A stretch of 64,000 nt of DNA from Micromonospora aurantiaca ATCC 27029 (GTDB lineage Bacteria > Actinomycetota > Actinomycetes > Mycobacteriales > Micromonosporaceae), in contig NC_014391.1 in NCBI RefSeq assembly GCF_000145235.1, positions 5,216,001-5,280,000 on the forward strand, in the 5' to 3' direction. The notes under the pieces were generated by a model, which did not search any database, was not told the origin of the DNA, and saw only the letters and a program-made list of their open reading frames with translations. Positions 8,143 through 16,523 of the stretch are shown piece after piece (within the stretch, counting starts at the first letter, position 1; the number at the start of each line of letters is the position of its first letter). Both the position numbers and the translations under genes were made by a program.

Positions 8143-8202
8143 GGCCGGCCGACCACCGCGTCACCCGCCGCCGGCCGCCTGCCGGATGCCATGATCACAG
8201 GC

Positions 8203-9933
8203 ATGACCGCCGGGGTACGCGAGGAGCCACGCGAAGCCGTGCGCCCTCGTACGCCCCGGCGGCTGCCGTTTCCCACTCTGCTCGCCCTGCTCGTCGGGTT
8301 CGCCGGTGTGGGCTACCGGCTGGCGCTGCTGTTCGCCGACGCGCCGCCCACCAACAGCGACGAGGCGACGATGGGGCTGGCCGCCCTGCACATCGCCCGC
8401 GGTGACGGCTTCCCGGTGTGGTTCTACGGCCAGGCGTACATGGGCACGCTGGAGGCGTACCTGGCCGCGCCGCTGGTCGCGCTGGCCGGACCGTCGGTGC
8501 TCGTGCTGCGGGTGCCCACGCTGGCGCTGTACGCGTTGTTCCTGCTGCTGTCCTGGCGGCTGACCCGGCGGCTCGGCGGTGACCGCTGGTACGCCCTGCT
8601 GGTGGTCGCCGTGCTGGCGCTCGGCGCGGACCGGGTGGTGAAGAACCAGCTGATCGCCGGTGGCGGCTACCCGGAGCTGAACCCGGCCGGTGCCGCGCTG
8701 GCGCTGCTGACGGTCGGGCTCTGCCTGACCGGGGCGGGCGCGCGGCTGCCCCGCTGGGCGGCCTGGGGACTGGTCGCCGGAGTGCTGCTCTGGGTGGATC
8801 CGCTGATCCTGCCGTACGTGCTGACGCTCGGCGCGCTGCTCGTAGCCCGCCGGTGGCGGGAGCTGGCCGGCCGGGCCGGGGTGGTGCTGGCCGGCGCACT
8901 GCTGCTGGGCGCGGCGCCGATGCTCGTGGACAGCATCCGGCACGGCCGCAACCCGGTGACCGCGGTACTGGCGGCCGGTGGCACGGGCACACCGGCCGAC
9001 TGGGCGGACCGGCTGCACGGCGCGCTGGTCCTCGGGCCGCCGCTGGCGATGGGCTTCTGCTCCCCCGGCCGGTGTGCCACCTGGCAGCTCTGGTGGGCCG
9101 TCGTCTTCCCGGTGCTGCTGGTGCTCGCCGCGTTCACCGCGTGGCACACGCTTCGCCGTACCTCGGGCGGGCCGGGCTCACCGGAGCGGGTGCAGGCCGG
9201 GGTGCGGCTCGCGCTGCTCGGCGGCGCGGCGGGTGTGCTCGGCGCGTACGCGGTGAGCAACGCGGCCGGGCAGACGCCGATCGAGAGCAGCCGCTACCTG
9301 TCGTGCCTGGCGGTCGCCGTGCCGGCCCTGCTCTGGCCACTGTGGCAGGCCGCCCGCCCGCTCGCTGCTCACCCGTTCGCCGCCCGCCGGCTGACGGCGC
9401 GCCGCCAGCTCGCCGAGGTGGCGGCATCGGAGGAGGGTGGATACCGCCATCTCCCCGAAGTGGAGTCGATCAAGGCGGCGGGCGGGCTGCCGGCTGGGCG
9501 GAGGGCCCGGATGGCGGGGGTCGGGGCGCTGGCGGTTATCGCGGGGGTGCTCGGCACCGGCGTGGCGGCCACTGTGGACGTGGCGCGGACCGCGCCGGGC
9601 GTGCACGCCGAGGCGGACCGGCACCGGTCGCTCGTGGACACGCTCGGCGCGCTCGACGTGCGGAACGTCCGCGGCGGCTACTGGACGTGCAACCGGCTCA
9701 CCTACGCGACAGGCGAGAACGTGCTCTGCGCCGTGGTCGACGACGACCTGACCCCCGGTTTCGACAGGCTGCCCGCGTACCGGCGGGAGGTGGCCGCCGA
9801 CCCGGACGCGGCGTGGGTGGCACCGGCCGGCTCGCCGCTGGCCGCGCGGCTGGACGAACGCGTCGGCGCCGAATCGGGGACGCTCGACGTCGTCACCGTG
9901 GCCGGCTGGCGGATCTACCTGCCCCGCCGCTGA
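8203..9933 (+). CDS. Multi-spanning membrane protein, PMT/ArnT-like (GT-C fold)
   Basis: About 576 residues with roughly nine to eleven hydrophobic helices and a soluble C-terminal part. The first periplasmic loop has TNSDEATMGLAALHIARGD, placing an acidic pair where glycosyltransferases of the GT39/GT83 type keep their catalytic Asp/Glu. The FYGQAYMGTLEAYLAAPL segment also fits. The ATG at 8203 is preferred because CATGAT, a near -10 box, lies seven bases upstream; 8191 is the alternative. A hydrophilic segment near residues 400-430 is encoded by a palindromic repeat and looks inserted between two helices. Substrate unknown. Confidence 0.75.
   Translation: MTAGVREEPREAVRPRTPRRLPFPTLLALLVGFAGVGYRLALLFADAPPTNSDEATMGLAALHIARGDGFPVWFYGQAYMGTLEAYLAAPLVALAGPSVLVLRVPTLALYALFLLLSWRLTRRLGGDRWYALLVVAVLALGADRVVKNQLIAGGGYPELNPAGAALALLTVGLCLTGAGARLPRWAAWGLVAGVLLWVDPLILPYVLTLGALLVARRWRELAGRAGVVLAGALLLGAAPMLVDSIRHGRNPVTAVLAAGGTGTPADWADRLHGALVLGPPLAMGFCSPGRCATWQLWWAVVFPVLLVLAAFTAWHTLRRTSGGPGSPERVQAGVRLALLGGAAGVLGAYAVSNAAGQTPIESSRYLSCLAVAVPALLWPLWQAARPLAAHPFAARRLTARRQLAEVAASEEGGYRHLPEVESIKAAGGLPAGRRARMAGVGALAVIAGVLGTGVAATVDVARTAPGVHAEADRHRSLVDTLGALDVRNVRGGYWTCNRLTYATGENVLCAVVDDDLTPGFDRLPAYRREVAADPDAAWVAPAGSPLAARLDERVGAESGTLDVVTVAGWRIYLPRR
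9411..9460. repeat. Palindromic repeat embedded in a coding sequence
   Basis: The arms GAGGTGGCGGCATC and GATACCGCCATCTCCCC are near-complementary around a 12-base loop, and both match the intergenic palindrome at 50436-50490. Here the element is read in frame as LAEVAASEEGGYRHLPEVES within the loop of a membrane protein. Confidence 0.75.
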
Positions 9934-10004
9934 CGCAGGCCCGGCACGGCTACCGGCCCGGCCCGGCGCTCGGCTGTGACGGTCGGCTGGCCCGGCGTCC
10001 GGCC

Positions 10005-10046
10005 GGCCCGACGCTCGACCGGCCCGACGCTCGACCGGCCCGGCGC
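10005..10046. repeat. 16-bp tandem repeat in convergent gap
   Basis: GGCCCGACGCTCGACC occurs twice head to tail (10005-10020 and 10021-10036), followed by a degenerate third start, within a GGCCCGGC-rich spacer downstream of both neighbouring genes. Confidence 0.7.
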
Positions 10047-10077
10047 GTCCTGACGCGAAGCGGGATGGTCCGGCGCG

Positions 10078-13014
10078 CTACCTGGCGCGGCGCTGTGCCG
10101 GGACGGGTGGCTGGGGGTCGAGCAGGCCGAGGCGGTGCGCCAGCGCGGCGGCCTCCACCCGGTTGGTCACGTCGAGCTTGGCGATGATCCGGGAGACGTG
10201 CACGCTCGCCGTCTTCGGCGAGATGAACAGGCGCTCGGCGATCCGGCTGTTGCTGTGCCCCTCGGCGACCAGCCGCAGCACCTCCTGCTCCCGGCTGGTC
10301 AGCAGGTCCGGCCCGGGGCGCCCGGTGCCGCGCAGCCCGACCCGGCGGGCAAGCGTCGCCGCCTGCTCGCCCAGCGGGGTGGCACCCAGCCGGGCGGCCA
10401 GCTCGGCCGTCTCCCGTACCGCGGCGGCCACCTCGTCCCGCTCGCCCGCTGCCGCGGCCGCCTCGGCCAGCCCGAGCAGCGCCCGGCCCAGCGGGTACGG
10501 CTGCCCGGCCGTCCGCCACGCCGCCACCGTCGCCCGCCACGCGGCGAGCGCGTCGGCGGGACCGGTGGGCGCCGTCCCGCCGAGGATCGCGGTGACGTGG
10601 GCGGCGTGGGCGTGCTCGGCCGGGTGCCGGGCCGGCAGCGCGGCGGCCACCGCCGACACGTCGGCGGCGAGCGTCGCGTCCCCGGTCAGCGCGGCGGTAC
10701 GCGCCAGCGCGTTCAGCACCGGCCAGCCCTCGCGGGGCAGGTCGGCCAGGTGCGCGTCGGCCAGGGCGGCGCGCGCCGCGCGTACCGCCTCGGGCTTGTC
10801 GTCGGCGGCGAGCGCCGCCTCCACGCGCAGCTCGTGCAGCGGCAGCCGGTGGTTCGGCCAGAGGTACGGGCGGCCGAGGAACGCCAGCGCCCGCCCGACG
10901 ACCTCGTCCGCGCCCGGATGGGCGCGGGCGAGGTGGAGCCCGGCGCGCAGTTGCAGCCAGTGCAGCCCGGACACGCCGGGCGGGTCGATGCGGGCGGCCT
11001 CGGCGCAGGTGGCGTCCGCCTCGTCCCAGCGGCCCAGCGCGATCAGTGCCTCGGCCCGGTTCGACAGCAGGTACGCCCCGATCGAGCGGCTGATGCCGAC
11101 CCGGCGCGCCTCGCTCACCCCGGCCGCGGCCGCCTGTTCGGACTCGTCGTAGCGGCCCAGCTCGTAGAGCACGTCGGAGAGGAAGACCAGTGCGCTGACC
11201 AGGGCCCACGAGTCGTCGGCCGCCCGGGCCCGCGCCTCCACCCGGCGCAGCTCGGCCAGCCCCAGCTCCGGCGTGCCGTCGATGCGGTGCAGCAGGGCGA
11301 TCCGGGTGGGCAGCAGCACCAGGTCGGTGCCGACCTCGGACGCGCCGGCCGCGGCCTCGGTGGCGACCGAGGCGGCCTCCCGAGGGTCGACCTTCATCAG
11401 GTGCGACGCGATGTCGGCGAGCACGCCGAGACGTTCCGGGCCGTGCGGCGCACCCGCCGCCAGCCGGTACGCCTCGCGCAGCTCGGCCGCGCCGTCGCTC
11501 TTGCCGAGCAGCGCGAACAACCGGCCCCGGTGGTCGAGCAGGCGCGCCGCGCGCAGCGGTTCGGCGTCGGAGTCGACCTCGGCCAGCGCGGCCCGGGTGA
11601 GCGTGAGCGCCCGGCTGAGGTCTCCGGCGGTCACCGCCGCGGTGAGCGTGTCCTCCAGCACCCGCAGGTGGTCCATGCCGAGCCGGTCGGCGGCGTCGGG
11701 CACCTGCTCCCAGAGTTCGAGGACGCGCTCCAGCAGCCGGCTCTGCTCGGCGTACGCGTACCGCTCGGCCGCCGCCTCGGCGGCGACCCGGGCCGCGGTG
11801 AGCGCGCGCGGGTGGTCGTGTGCCGCGTACCAGTGGTGGGCGATCTCAGCCGGCGCGCGACCGGCGGCGACCAGGTGCGGCTGAGCCTCGATCGCCGCGG
11901 CGTACCGGGCGTGCAGCCGCGCGTGCTCGCCGGGCAGCAGGTCGTCGTGCACGGCCTCGCGGACCAGCGCGTGCCGGAACTCGTAGTCGCCGTCCGGGTC
12001 GGCCACCACGAGCTGACCGGCGACGGCGGCGCGCAGCGCGTCCTCCAGTTCGGCCTCGGGCAGGCCGGCCACCTCGGCGAGGAGCTGGTGGGCGAACCGG
12101 GTGCCCCCGGCGGCGGCGATCCGCAGCACCCGCTGGGCCGGCTCGGGCAGCCGGTCGACGCGGGCCAGCAGCAGGTCGCGCAGCGTCTCCGGGATGGCCG
12201 CGCAGCCGACCGGGCCACCGGCGGCGGCCAGCTCCTCGATGAAGAACGGGTTGCCCTGGGTGCGTTCGTGCACGTCGTCGACGGTCCGGGCGACCTGCTC
12301 GGTGCCGAGCAGGTCGGCCAGCACGGCGGCGGTGCCGTCGCGGTCGAGGCGGCCCAGCTCGATCCGGTCCACGCCGCGGACCCGGTCCAGCTCGGCGAGG
12401 AACGGCCGCAGCGGGTGCCCCCGGTGCAGCTCGTCGGTGCGGTACGTGCAGACCACCAGCAGGCGGGTGGCGCGGGCGGCCCGCACCAGGAAGCCGATCA
12501 GATCCCGGGTGGACCGGTCGGCCCAGTGCAGGTCCTCGATCACCAGCACCAGCGGGCGTTCCTCGGCGATCCGCCGGAACAGCTCGGCGACCAGGTCGAA
12601 CAGGTAGCCGCGCGGGGTGTCGGCGAGGGCCGGCCCGGCGGGCGCGGCGACGCCTGCGGGCATCCGGGCCAGCTCCGGCAGCAGCCGGGCGAACTCCGCC
12701 TCGTAGCCGGCGAAGGCGGCCGGCCCGTCGTGGCGCAGCACGTCGCGCAGCGCGGCGGCGAACGGGGCGAACGGGAGGCCCGCCTCGCCCAGCTCCAGGC
12801 ACTGGCCGACGAGCAGGCGCGCGCCGGCGGCGTCCACCTGCGTGCCGAACTCCTCCAGCAGCCGGGTCTTGCCGACGCCCGCTTCGCCGCCGACGAGCAC
12901 CGTCGCCGGCTCGCCGGTCCGGGACCGGGCCAGCGCGTCGCCGAGCGCGGCCAGCTCGGGCCGGCGGCCGACGAGGACGGTGCTGGCGGCGCGTACGGTC
13001 ACGCCGTCGAGCAT
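10078..13014 (-). CDS. LuxR-family ATP-binding regulator (LAL type)
   Basis: A 978-residue STAND-type transcription factor. The N-terminal AAA domain has Walker A GGEAGVGKTRLLEEF and Walker B LVLVIEDLHWAD. The middle 550 residues are alpha-helical, TPR-like and Ala/Leu-rich. The C-terminal DNA-binding domain has LTSREQEVLRLVAEGHSN and ISPKTASVHVSRIIAKLDV. The ATG at 13014 has GGAGGG seven bases upstream and begins just before the conserved TVLVGRRPELAAL. The frame stays open to 13218, but that extension is low-complexity Gly/Ala/Pro encoded by direct repeats. LAL regulators often activate secondary metabolism or sugar uptake; no such cluster adjoins, so the target is unknown. Confidence 0.92.
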   Translation of the reverse strand: MLDGVTVRAASTVLVGRRPELAALGDALARSRTGEPATVLVGGEAGVGKTRLLEEFGTQVDAAGARLLVGQCLELGEAGLPFAPFAAALRDVLRHDGPAAFAGYEAEFARLLPELARMPAGVAAPAGPALADTPRGYLFDLVAELFRRIAEERPLVLVIEDLHWADRSTRDLIGFLVRAARATRLLVVCTYRTDELHRGHPLRPFLAELDRVRGVDRIELGRLDRDGTAAVLADLLGTEQVARTVDDVHERTQGNPFFIEELAAAGGPVGCAAIPETLRDLLLARVDRLPEPAQRVLRIAAAGGTRFAHQLLAEVAGLPEAELEDALRAAVAGQLVVADPDGDYEFRHALVREAVHDDLLPGEHARLHARYAAAIEAQPHLVAAGRAPAEIAHHWYAAHDHPRALTAARVAAEAAAERYAYAEQSRLLERVLELWEQVPDAADRLGMDHLRVLEDTLTAAVTAGDLSRALTLTRAALAEVDSDAEPLRAARLLDHRGRLFALLGKSDGAAELREAYRLAAGAPHGPERLGVLADIASHLMKVDPREAASVATEAAAGASEVGTDLVLLPTRIALLHRIDGTPELGLAELRRVEARARAADDSWALVSALVFLSDVLYELGRYDESEQAAAAGVSEARRVGISRSIGAYLLSNRAEALIALGRWDEADATCAEAARIDPPGVSGLHWLQLRAGLHLARAHPGADEVVGRALAFLGRPYLWPNHRLPLHELRVEAALAADDKPEAVRAARAALADAHLADLPREGWPVLNALARTAALTGDATLAADVSAVAAALPARHPAEHAHAAHVTAILGGTAPTGPADALAAWRATVAAWRTAGQPYPLGRALLGLAEAAAAAGERDEVAAAVRETAELAARLGATPLGEQAATLARRVGLRGTGRPGPDLLTSREQEVLRLVAEGHSNSRIAERLFISPKTASVHVSRIIAKLDVTNRVEAAALAHRLGLLDPQPPVPAQRRAR

Positions 13015-13083
13015 GCCACGGCCCTCCGACGGCCCTACCGGGCCGATCGGACGGCGGAAGGCCGCCGGTCCGGCCGCCCCCGT

Positions 13084-13161
13084 GACGGCCGGACCGGCGA
13101 ACTCCCCCACGGCACCGGCCGCGCCCACATTCCCGGGGACGGCCGGACCGGCGAACTCCCC
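13084..13161. repeat. 24-bp direct repeats upstream of the LAL regulator
   Basis: GACGGCCGGACCGGCGAACT followed by CCCC occurs at 13084-13107 and again at 13138-13161, 54 bases apart, in the untranslated stretch between the small ORF and the regulator start. The copies make the upstream frame artificially open. Confidence 0.8.
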
Positions 13162-13214
13162 ACGACCCACAGCACCGGCCGCACCGGCGAGCCCGGCGAC
13201 GGCCGCCGGTGTGG

Positions 13215-13385
13215 TCACCGGCGGGCGTCGGCGGGGCGGGCGTTGTGCTGGCGGCGGCTGAGCCAGCCGCGCGGGTGCCGGCGTGGCAGCGACCGGGCAA
13301 GCCGGTCCTGGGCCGCGTCGGCCTGCAGCTCGGCGGCGTGGCTGCGGTGGATGCTGAGGATGAGGTCTGCGTCGTTGCCGAACAT
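13215..13385 (-). CDS. Small hypothetical protein (56 residues)
   Basis: A short ORF beginning MFGNDADLILSIHRSHAAEL and ending in an Arg-rich tail (HPRGWLSRRQHNARPADARR). It has a credible ribosome-binding site (AGGGAGAT, six bases before ATG), ordinary high-GC third positions, and an amphipathic N-terminal helix (AAELQADAAQDRL). It lies about 200 bases upstream of the LAL regulator on the same strand and might share its transcript. I do not recognise a domain. Confidence 0.6.
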   Translation of the reverse strand: MFGNDADLILSIHRSHAAELQADAAQDRLARSLPRRHPRGWLSRRQHNARPADARR

Positions 13386-13585
13386 CTCGGATCTCCCTGT
13401 CGTGCGGTGTGTCCCTGTCGAGATCGACTCTCCACGCGAAGGTGCCCCCGGGGCATGGGTACGCCGCCTGATCTTCGGCCGTCCCGCCTCCTTACCGGCG
13501 GGCCGATTCGGGACGGCGCGGCGGTAAGGTACTCAGCCCACGGCGCAGGGGGCGGCCACGGATCAACGGGGTGCGCGCCGACCAC

Positions 13586-13591
13586 TAGACT
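13586..13591 (+). promoter_or_regulatory. Predicted -10 box of leaderless transcript (TAGACT)
   Basis: TAGACT lies seven bases before the ATG at 13599 with no ribosome-binding site between, typical of a leaderless gene. Confidence 0.65.
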
Positions 13592-13598
13592 CTGCGGT

Positions 13599-14288
13599 AT
13601 GGCAAAGCCCCAGGAGAAGGTCTCGTTCGGCCAGCGGCTGAAGCAGATCGGGATGGTGTTCCGGTTCACCGCCAAGCAGGACAAGTGGTTCGCGCCGCTG
13701 ACCGCGGCGGCGGTGCTGATCCCGCTCGCGCTCACCGTGGTCGCGGTGATCGCCTGGGGCTGGATCTGGTTGCCGATCGGCATCCTGCTCGCCCTGCTCG
13801 CCGTGCTGATCGTGCTCAACTTGCGCTCCAACAAGGCGATGATGAACGCCGCCGAGGGGCAGCCGGGTGCGGCGGCGCAGATCATGGAGAGCATGCGCGG
13901 CGACTGGCGGGTCACCCCGGCGGTCAGCTCCACCACCCAGATGGACATGGTGCACCTGGTGGTGGGCCGGCAGGGTGTGATCCTGCTGGCCGAGGGCAAC
14001 CCGCAGCGCGTACGCGGCCTGCTCGGCCAGGAGAAGCGCCGCCTGGCGAAGGTGATCGGCACCGCCCCGCTGCACGACTACGTGATCGGGCAGGGCGAGG
14101 GTGAGCTGCCGGTCCGCAAGCTGCGGATGACGCTGATGCGGCTGCCCCGCGCCCTGTCCCCCAAGGACGTCAACGCGCTCGACAAGCGGCTCAAGGCGCT
14201 CACCGCGCGGCCGCAGATGCCCAAGGGCGCGATCCCGAAGAACATGCGGCCGGCGCGTGGCGCGTTCCGGCAGACCCGGGGTCGCTGA
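13599..14288 (+). CDS. DUF4191 family membrane protein
   Basis: A 229-residue protein with two adjacent transmembrane helices near residues 35-75 (PLTAAAVLIPLALTVVAVIA and IGILLALLAVLIVL) and a cytoplasmic basic C-terminal domain. It is the equivalent of mycobacterial Rv2219, which lies between lipA and glnA, as here. The long frame reading upstream to 13209 is an artefact; the -10 box at 13586 and the MAKPQEKV start agree with family members. No function is established. A strong hairpin follows the stop codon. Confidence 0.88.
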   Translation: MAKPQEKVSFGQRLKQIGMVFRFTAKQDKWFAPLTAAAVLIPLALTVVAVIAWGWIWLPIGILLALLAVLIVLNLRSNKAMMNAAEGQPGAAAQIMESMRGDWRVTPAVSSTTQMDMVHLVVGRQGVILLAEGNPQRVRGLLGQEKRRLAKVIGTAPLHDYVIGQGEGELPVRKLRMTLMRLPRALSPKDVNALDKRLKALTARPQMPKGAIPKNMRPARGAFRQTRGR

Positions 14289-14301
14289 CTTCCGGCGTAC
14301 G

Positions 14302-14343
14302 CGAGAAAGGAGCCGGTCCCGTGCGGGGCCGGCTCCTTTCTCG
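14302..14343. terminator. Bidirectional hairpin terminator between DUF4191 and RDD genes
   Basis: CGAGAAAGGAGCCGG is perfectly complementary to CCGGCTCCTTTCTCG around a 12-base loop. The hairpin lies between two converging genes. The AAAG/CTTT ends give short U-runs on both strands. Confidence 0.85.
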
Positions 14344-14349
14344 TGCGGG

Positions 14350-14751
14350 TCAGCGGCGCGGGGCGTCGGTGACGACGGACCCGGCGAGCCGGTCGTGCAG
14401 GCCGCGCCGGTGCTCGTCCATCAGCAGGGCCGGCACCACGAGGGCCAGCAGGAAGCCGCGCAGCAGTCCGCGGAGCAACCCGATCCGGCCGCCGTCGGCC
14501 CAGGACACGCAGCGCAGCCGGGTCAGGTACATGCCGGGGGTCTGAGCGAACAGGCCGATGAAGAAGCCGTACTCCAGGATCAGCACCAGGACCGGCGGCC
14601 AGCCGTCGCGCACCGGGTCGGAGAAGGCCCGGGCGACCATCAGGCACAGCACCCAGTCGATGATCAGGGCGCCGAAGCGGCGGCCGAGGCTGGGCGGGGT
14701 GAAGGCGGGATCGGTGGCGGGCGGCACCGGTGTGGCGGCGGTATCGGTCAC
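14350..14751 (-). CDS. RDD family integral membrane protein
   Basis: A 133-residue RDD-domain protein. The domain opens with LGRRFGALIIDWVLCL, containing the Arg and Asp that name the family. Two more hydrophobic segments follow (VLILEYGFFIGLF and LLRGFLLALVVPALL), and it ends with the conserved RRGLHDRLAGSVV. The GTG at 14751 gives family length. The homologue lies beside glnA in mycobacteria too (Rv2219A). RDD proteins have been linked to ion transport, but the role here is unknown. Divergent from glnA. Confidence 0.85.
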   Translation of the reverse strand: MTDTAATPVPPATDPAFTPPSLGRRFGALIIDWVLCLMVARAFSDPVRDGWPPVLVLILEYGFFIGLFAQTPGMYLTRLRCVSWADGGRIGLLRGLLRGFLLALVVPALLMDEHRRGLHDRLAGSVVTDAPRR

Positions 14752-14838
14752 AGCGGCCAGGGTAGCGCCGCCGCGACCCCTGACGAAAAATACGACATTC
14801 GGCATCAGAGGGTGCCGGGATGACGCTCCGCAAGCGAC

Positions 14839-14876
14839 GTAACACGGCGGAAACAGACGAGACACGGCCGGGCAAC
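14839..14876 (+). promoter_or_regulatory. GlnR-type operator of glnA
   Basis: The sequence reads GTAAC, six bases, GAAAC, six bases, GACAC, six bases, GCAAC. The first two half-sites match the GlnR consensus gTnAC-n6-GaAAC exactly. The second pair has one mismatch each. The 11-base phasing is maintained throughout. It ends 58 bases before the glnA start, as expected for nitrogen-limitation control. Confidence 0.82.
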
Positions 14877-14934
14877 CCCCCGGCCATAGCGTCGCCAGTA
14901 GCCAGCTAACGGAGTGGACCTGCCAGGAGGACGT

Positions 14935-16359
14935 GTGTTCGCCAATTCCGAGGAACTCCTGCGATACCTCGCCAACGAGGACGTGAAGTTCGTCGACGTA
15001 CGTTTCTGTGACCTGCCCGGCGTGATGCAGCACTTCAACCTGCCGGTCGAGTCGTTCGACGACAGCGTCTTCACCGACGGCCTCGCCTTCGACGGATCCT
15101 CGATCCGCGGCTTCCAGGCCATCCACGAGTCCGACATGCTCCTGCTGCCGGACGTCGCCACCGCCTTCATCGACCCGTTCCGGGCCCAGAAGACGCTCGC
15201 GCTCAACTTCTTCATCCACGACCCGTTCACCCGCGAGGCGTACTCCCGCGACCCGCGCAACGTGGCGAAGAAGGCCGAGGCGTACCTGGCGGCGAGCGGC
15301 ATCGCCGACACCGCCTACTTCGGCGCCGAGGCGGAGTTCTACATCTTCGACTCGATCCGCCACGAGACCTCGGCACACCAGTCGTTCTACTACATCGACT
15401 CGATCGAGGGCGCCTGGAACAGCGGCCGGATCGAGGAGGGCGGCAACCGCGGCTACAAGACCGCCTACAAGGGCGGCTACTTCCCGGTGCCCCCGGTCGA
15501 CCACTACGCCGACCTGCGCGACCGGATCGTGCGGCGCCTCGTCGACGGCGGCTTCACGGTCGAGCGGTCGCACCACGAGGTCGGCACCGCCGGCCAGTCG
15601 GAGATCAACTACAAGTTCTCCACGCTGCTGCACGCCGCCGACCAGCTCCAGCTGTTCAAGTACATCGTCAAGAACGAGACCTGGGCCGCCGGCAAGACCG
15701 CGACGTTCATGCCGAAGCCGCTGTTCGGTGACAACGGCTCCGGCATGCACACCCACCAGAGCCTGTGGCGTGGCGGCGAGCCGCTGTTCTACGACGAGAC
15801 CGGCTACGCCGGCCTGTCCGACACCGCCCGCTGGTACATCGGCGGCCTGCTGCACCACGCCCCGTCGCTGCTGGCCTTCACCAACCCGACGGTGAACTCC
15901 TACCGTCGTCTGGTGCCGGGCTTCGAGGCGCCGGTCAACCTGGTCTACTCGCAGCGCAACCGCTCCGCGTGCACCCGCATCCCGGTGACCGGCAGCAACC
16001 CGAAGGCCAAGCGCGTCGAGTTCCGGGTGCCGGACCCGTCCAGCAACCCGTACCTGGCGTTCTCGGCGATGATGATGGCCGGCCTGGACGGCATCAAGAA
16101 CAAGATCGAGCCGCCGGCGCCGATCGACAAGGACCTCTACGACCTGCCGCCGGAGGAGTGGGGCGACGTCAAGCAGGTCCCGGGTTCGCTGCCGGAGGTG
16201 CTCAACGCGCTCGAGGCCGACCACGACTACCTGCTCGACGGCGGCGTGTTCACGCCGGACCTGATCTCCACCTGGGTCGACTGGAAGCGGGCCAACGAGG
16301 TCGACCCGGTGCGTCTGCGCCCGACCCCGCACGAGTTCGCGATGTACTTCGACTGCTGA
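14935..16359 (+). CDS. glnA: Glutamine synthetase type I (adenylylatable)
   Basis: GlnA condenses glutamate and ammonium to glutamine with ATP, the main ammonium-assimilating step. The 474-residue product is the standard GSI-beta length. Visible landmarks are FDGSSIRGFQAIHESDM (latch), GAEAEFYIFD (metal Glu), the GSGMHTHQSL ATP-loop region, NPTVNSYRRLVPGFEAP (active-site flap) and DKDLYDLPPEE, where Tyr402 is the adenylylation target of GlnE. The GTG at 14935 follows AGGAGG at a short spacing of four bases and yields the usual VFANSEE N-terminus. A GlnR-type operator precedes it. Confidence 0.98.
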   Translation: MFANSEELLRYLANEDVKFVDVRFCDLPGVMQHFNLPVESFDDSVFTDGLAFDGSSIRGFQAIHESDMLLLPDVATAFIDPFRAQKTLALNFFIHDPFTREAYSRDPRNVAKKAEAYLAASGIADTAYFGAEAEFYIFDSIRHETSAHQSFYYIDSIEGAWNSGRIEEGGNRGYKTAYKGGYFPVPPVDHYADLRDRIVRRLVDGGFTVERSHHEVGTAGQSEINYKFSTLLHAADQLQLFKYIVKNETWAAGKTATFMPKPLFGDNGSGMHTHQSLWRGGEPLFYDETGYAGLSDTARWYIGGLLHHAPSLLAFTNPTVNSYRRLVPGFEAPVNLVYSQRNRSACTRIPVTGSNPKAKRVEFRVPDPSSNPYLAFSAMMMAGLDGIKNKIEPPAPIDKDLYDLPPEEWGDVKQVPGSLPEVLNALEADHDYLLDGGVFTPDLISTWVDWKRANEVDPVRLRPTPHEFAMYFDC

Positions 16360-16523
16360 GGTAGATCAAGGCGCCGACCCGCACGAATCGGGTCCGACCT
16401 GACGGACGGCGGTCATGCCGGCTCACAGCCGGCGTGGCCGCCGTTTCGTGTCGAGCGGTCGCGTGCTGATCGTGGCATGGCCGGATGTCAGCGATGATGA
16501 GGCGACCGCTCGTAGGGGTAGTG

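Noticed and set aside
13015..13218. A 68-residue N-terminal extension of the LAL regulator
   Set aside because: It is Gly/Ala/Pro-rich and made of direct repeats, and the internal ATG has a strong GGAGGG site just before the conserved domain.
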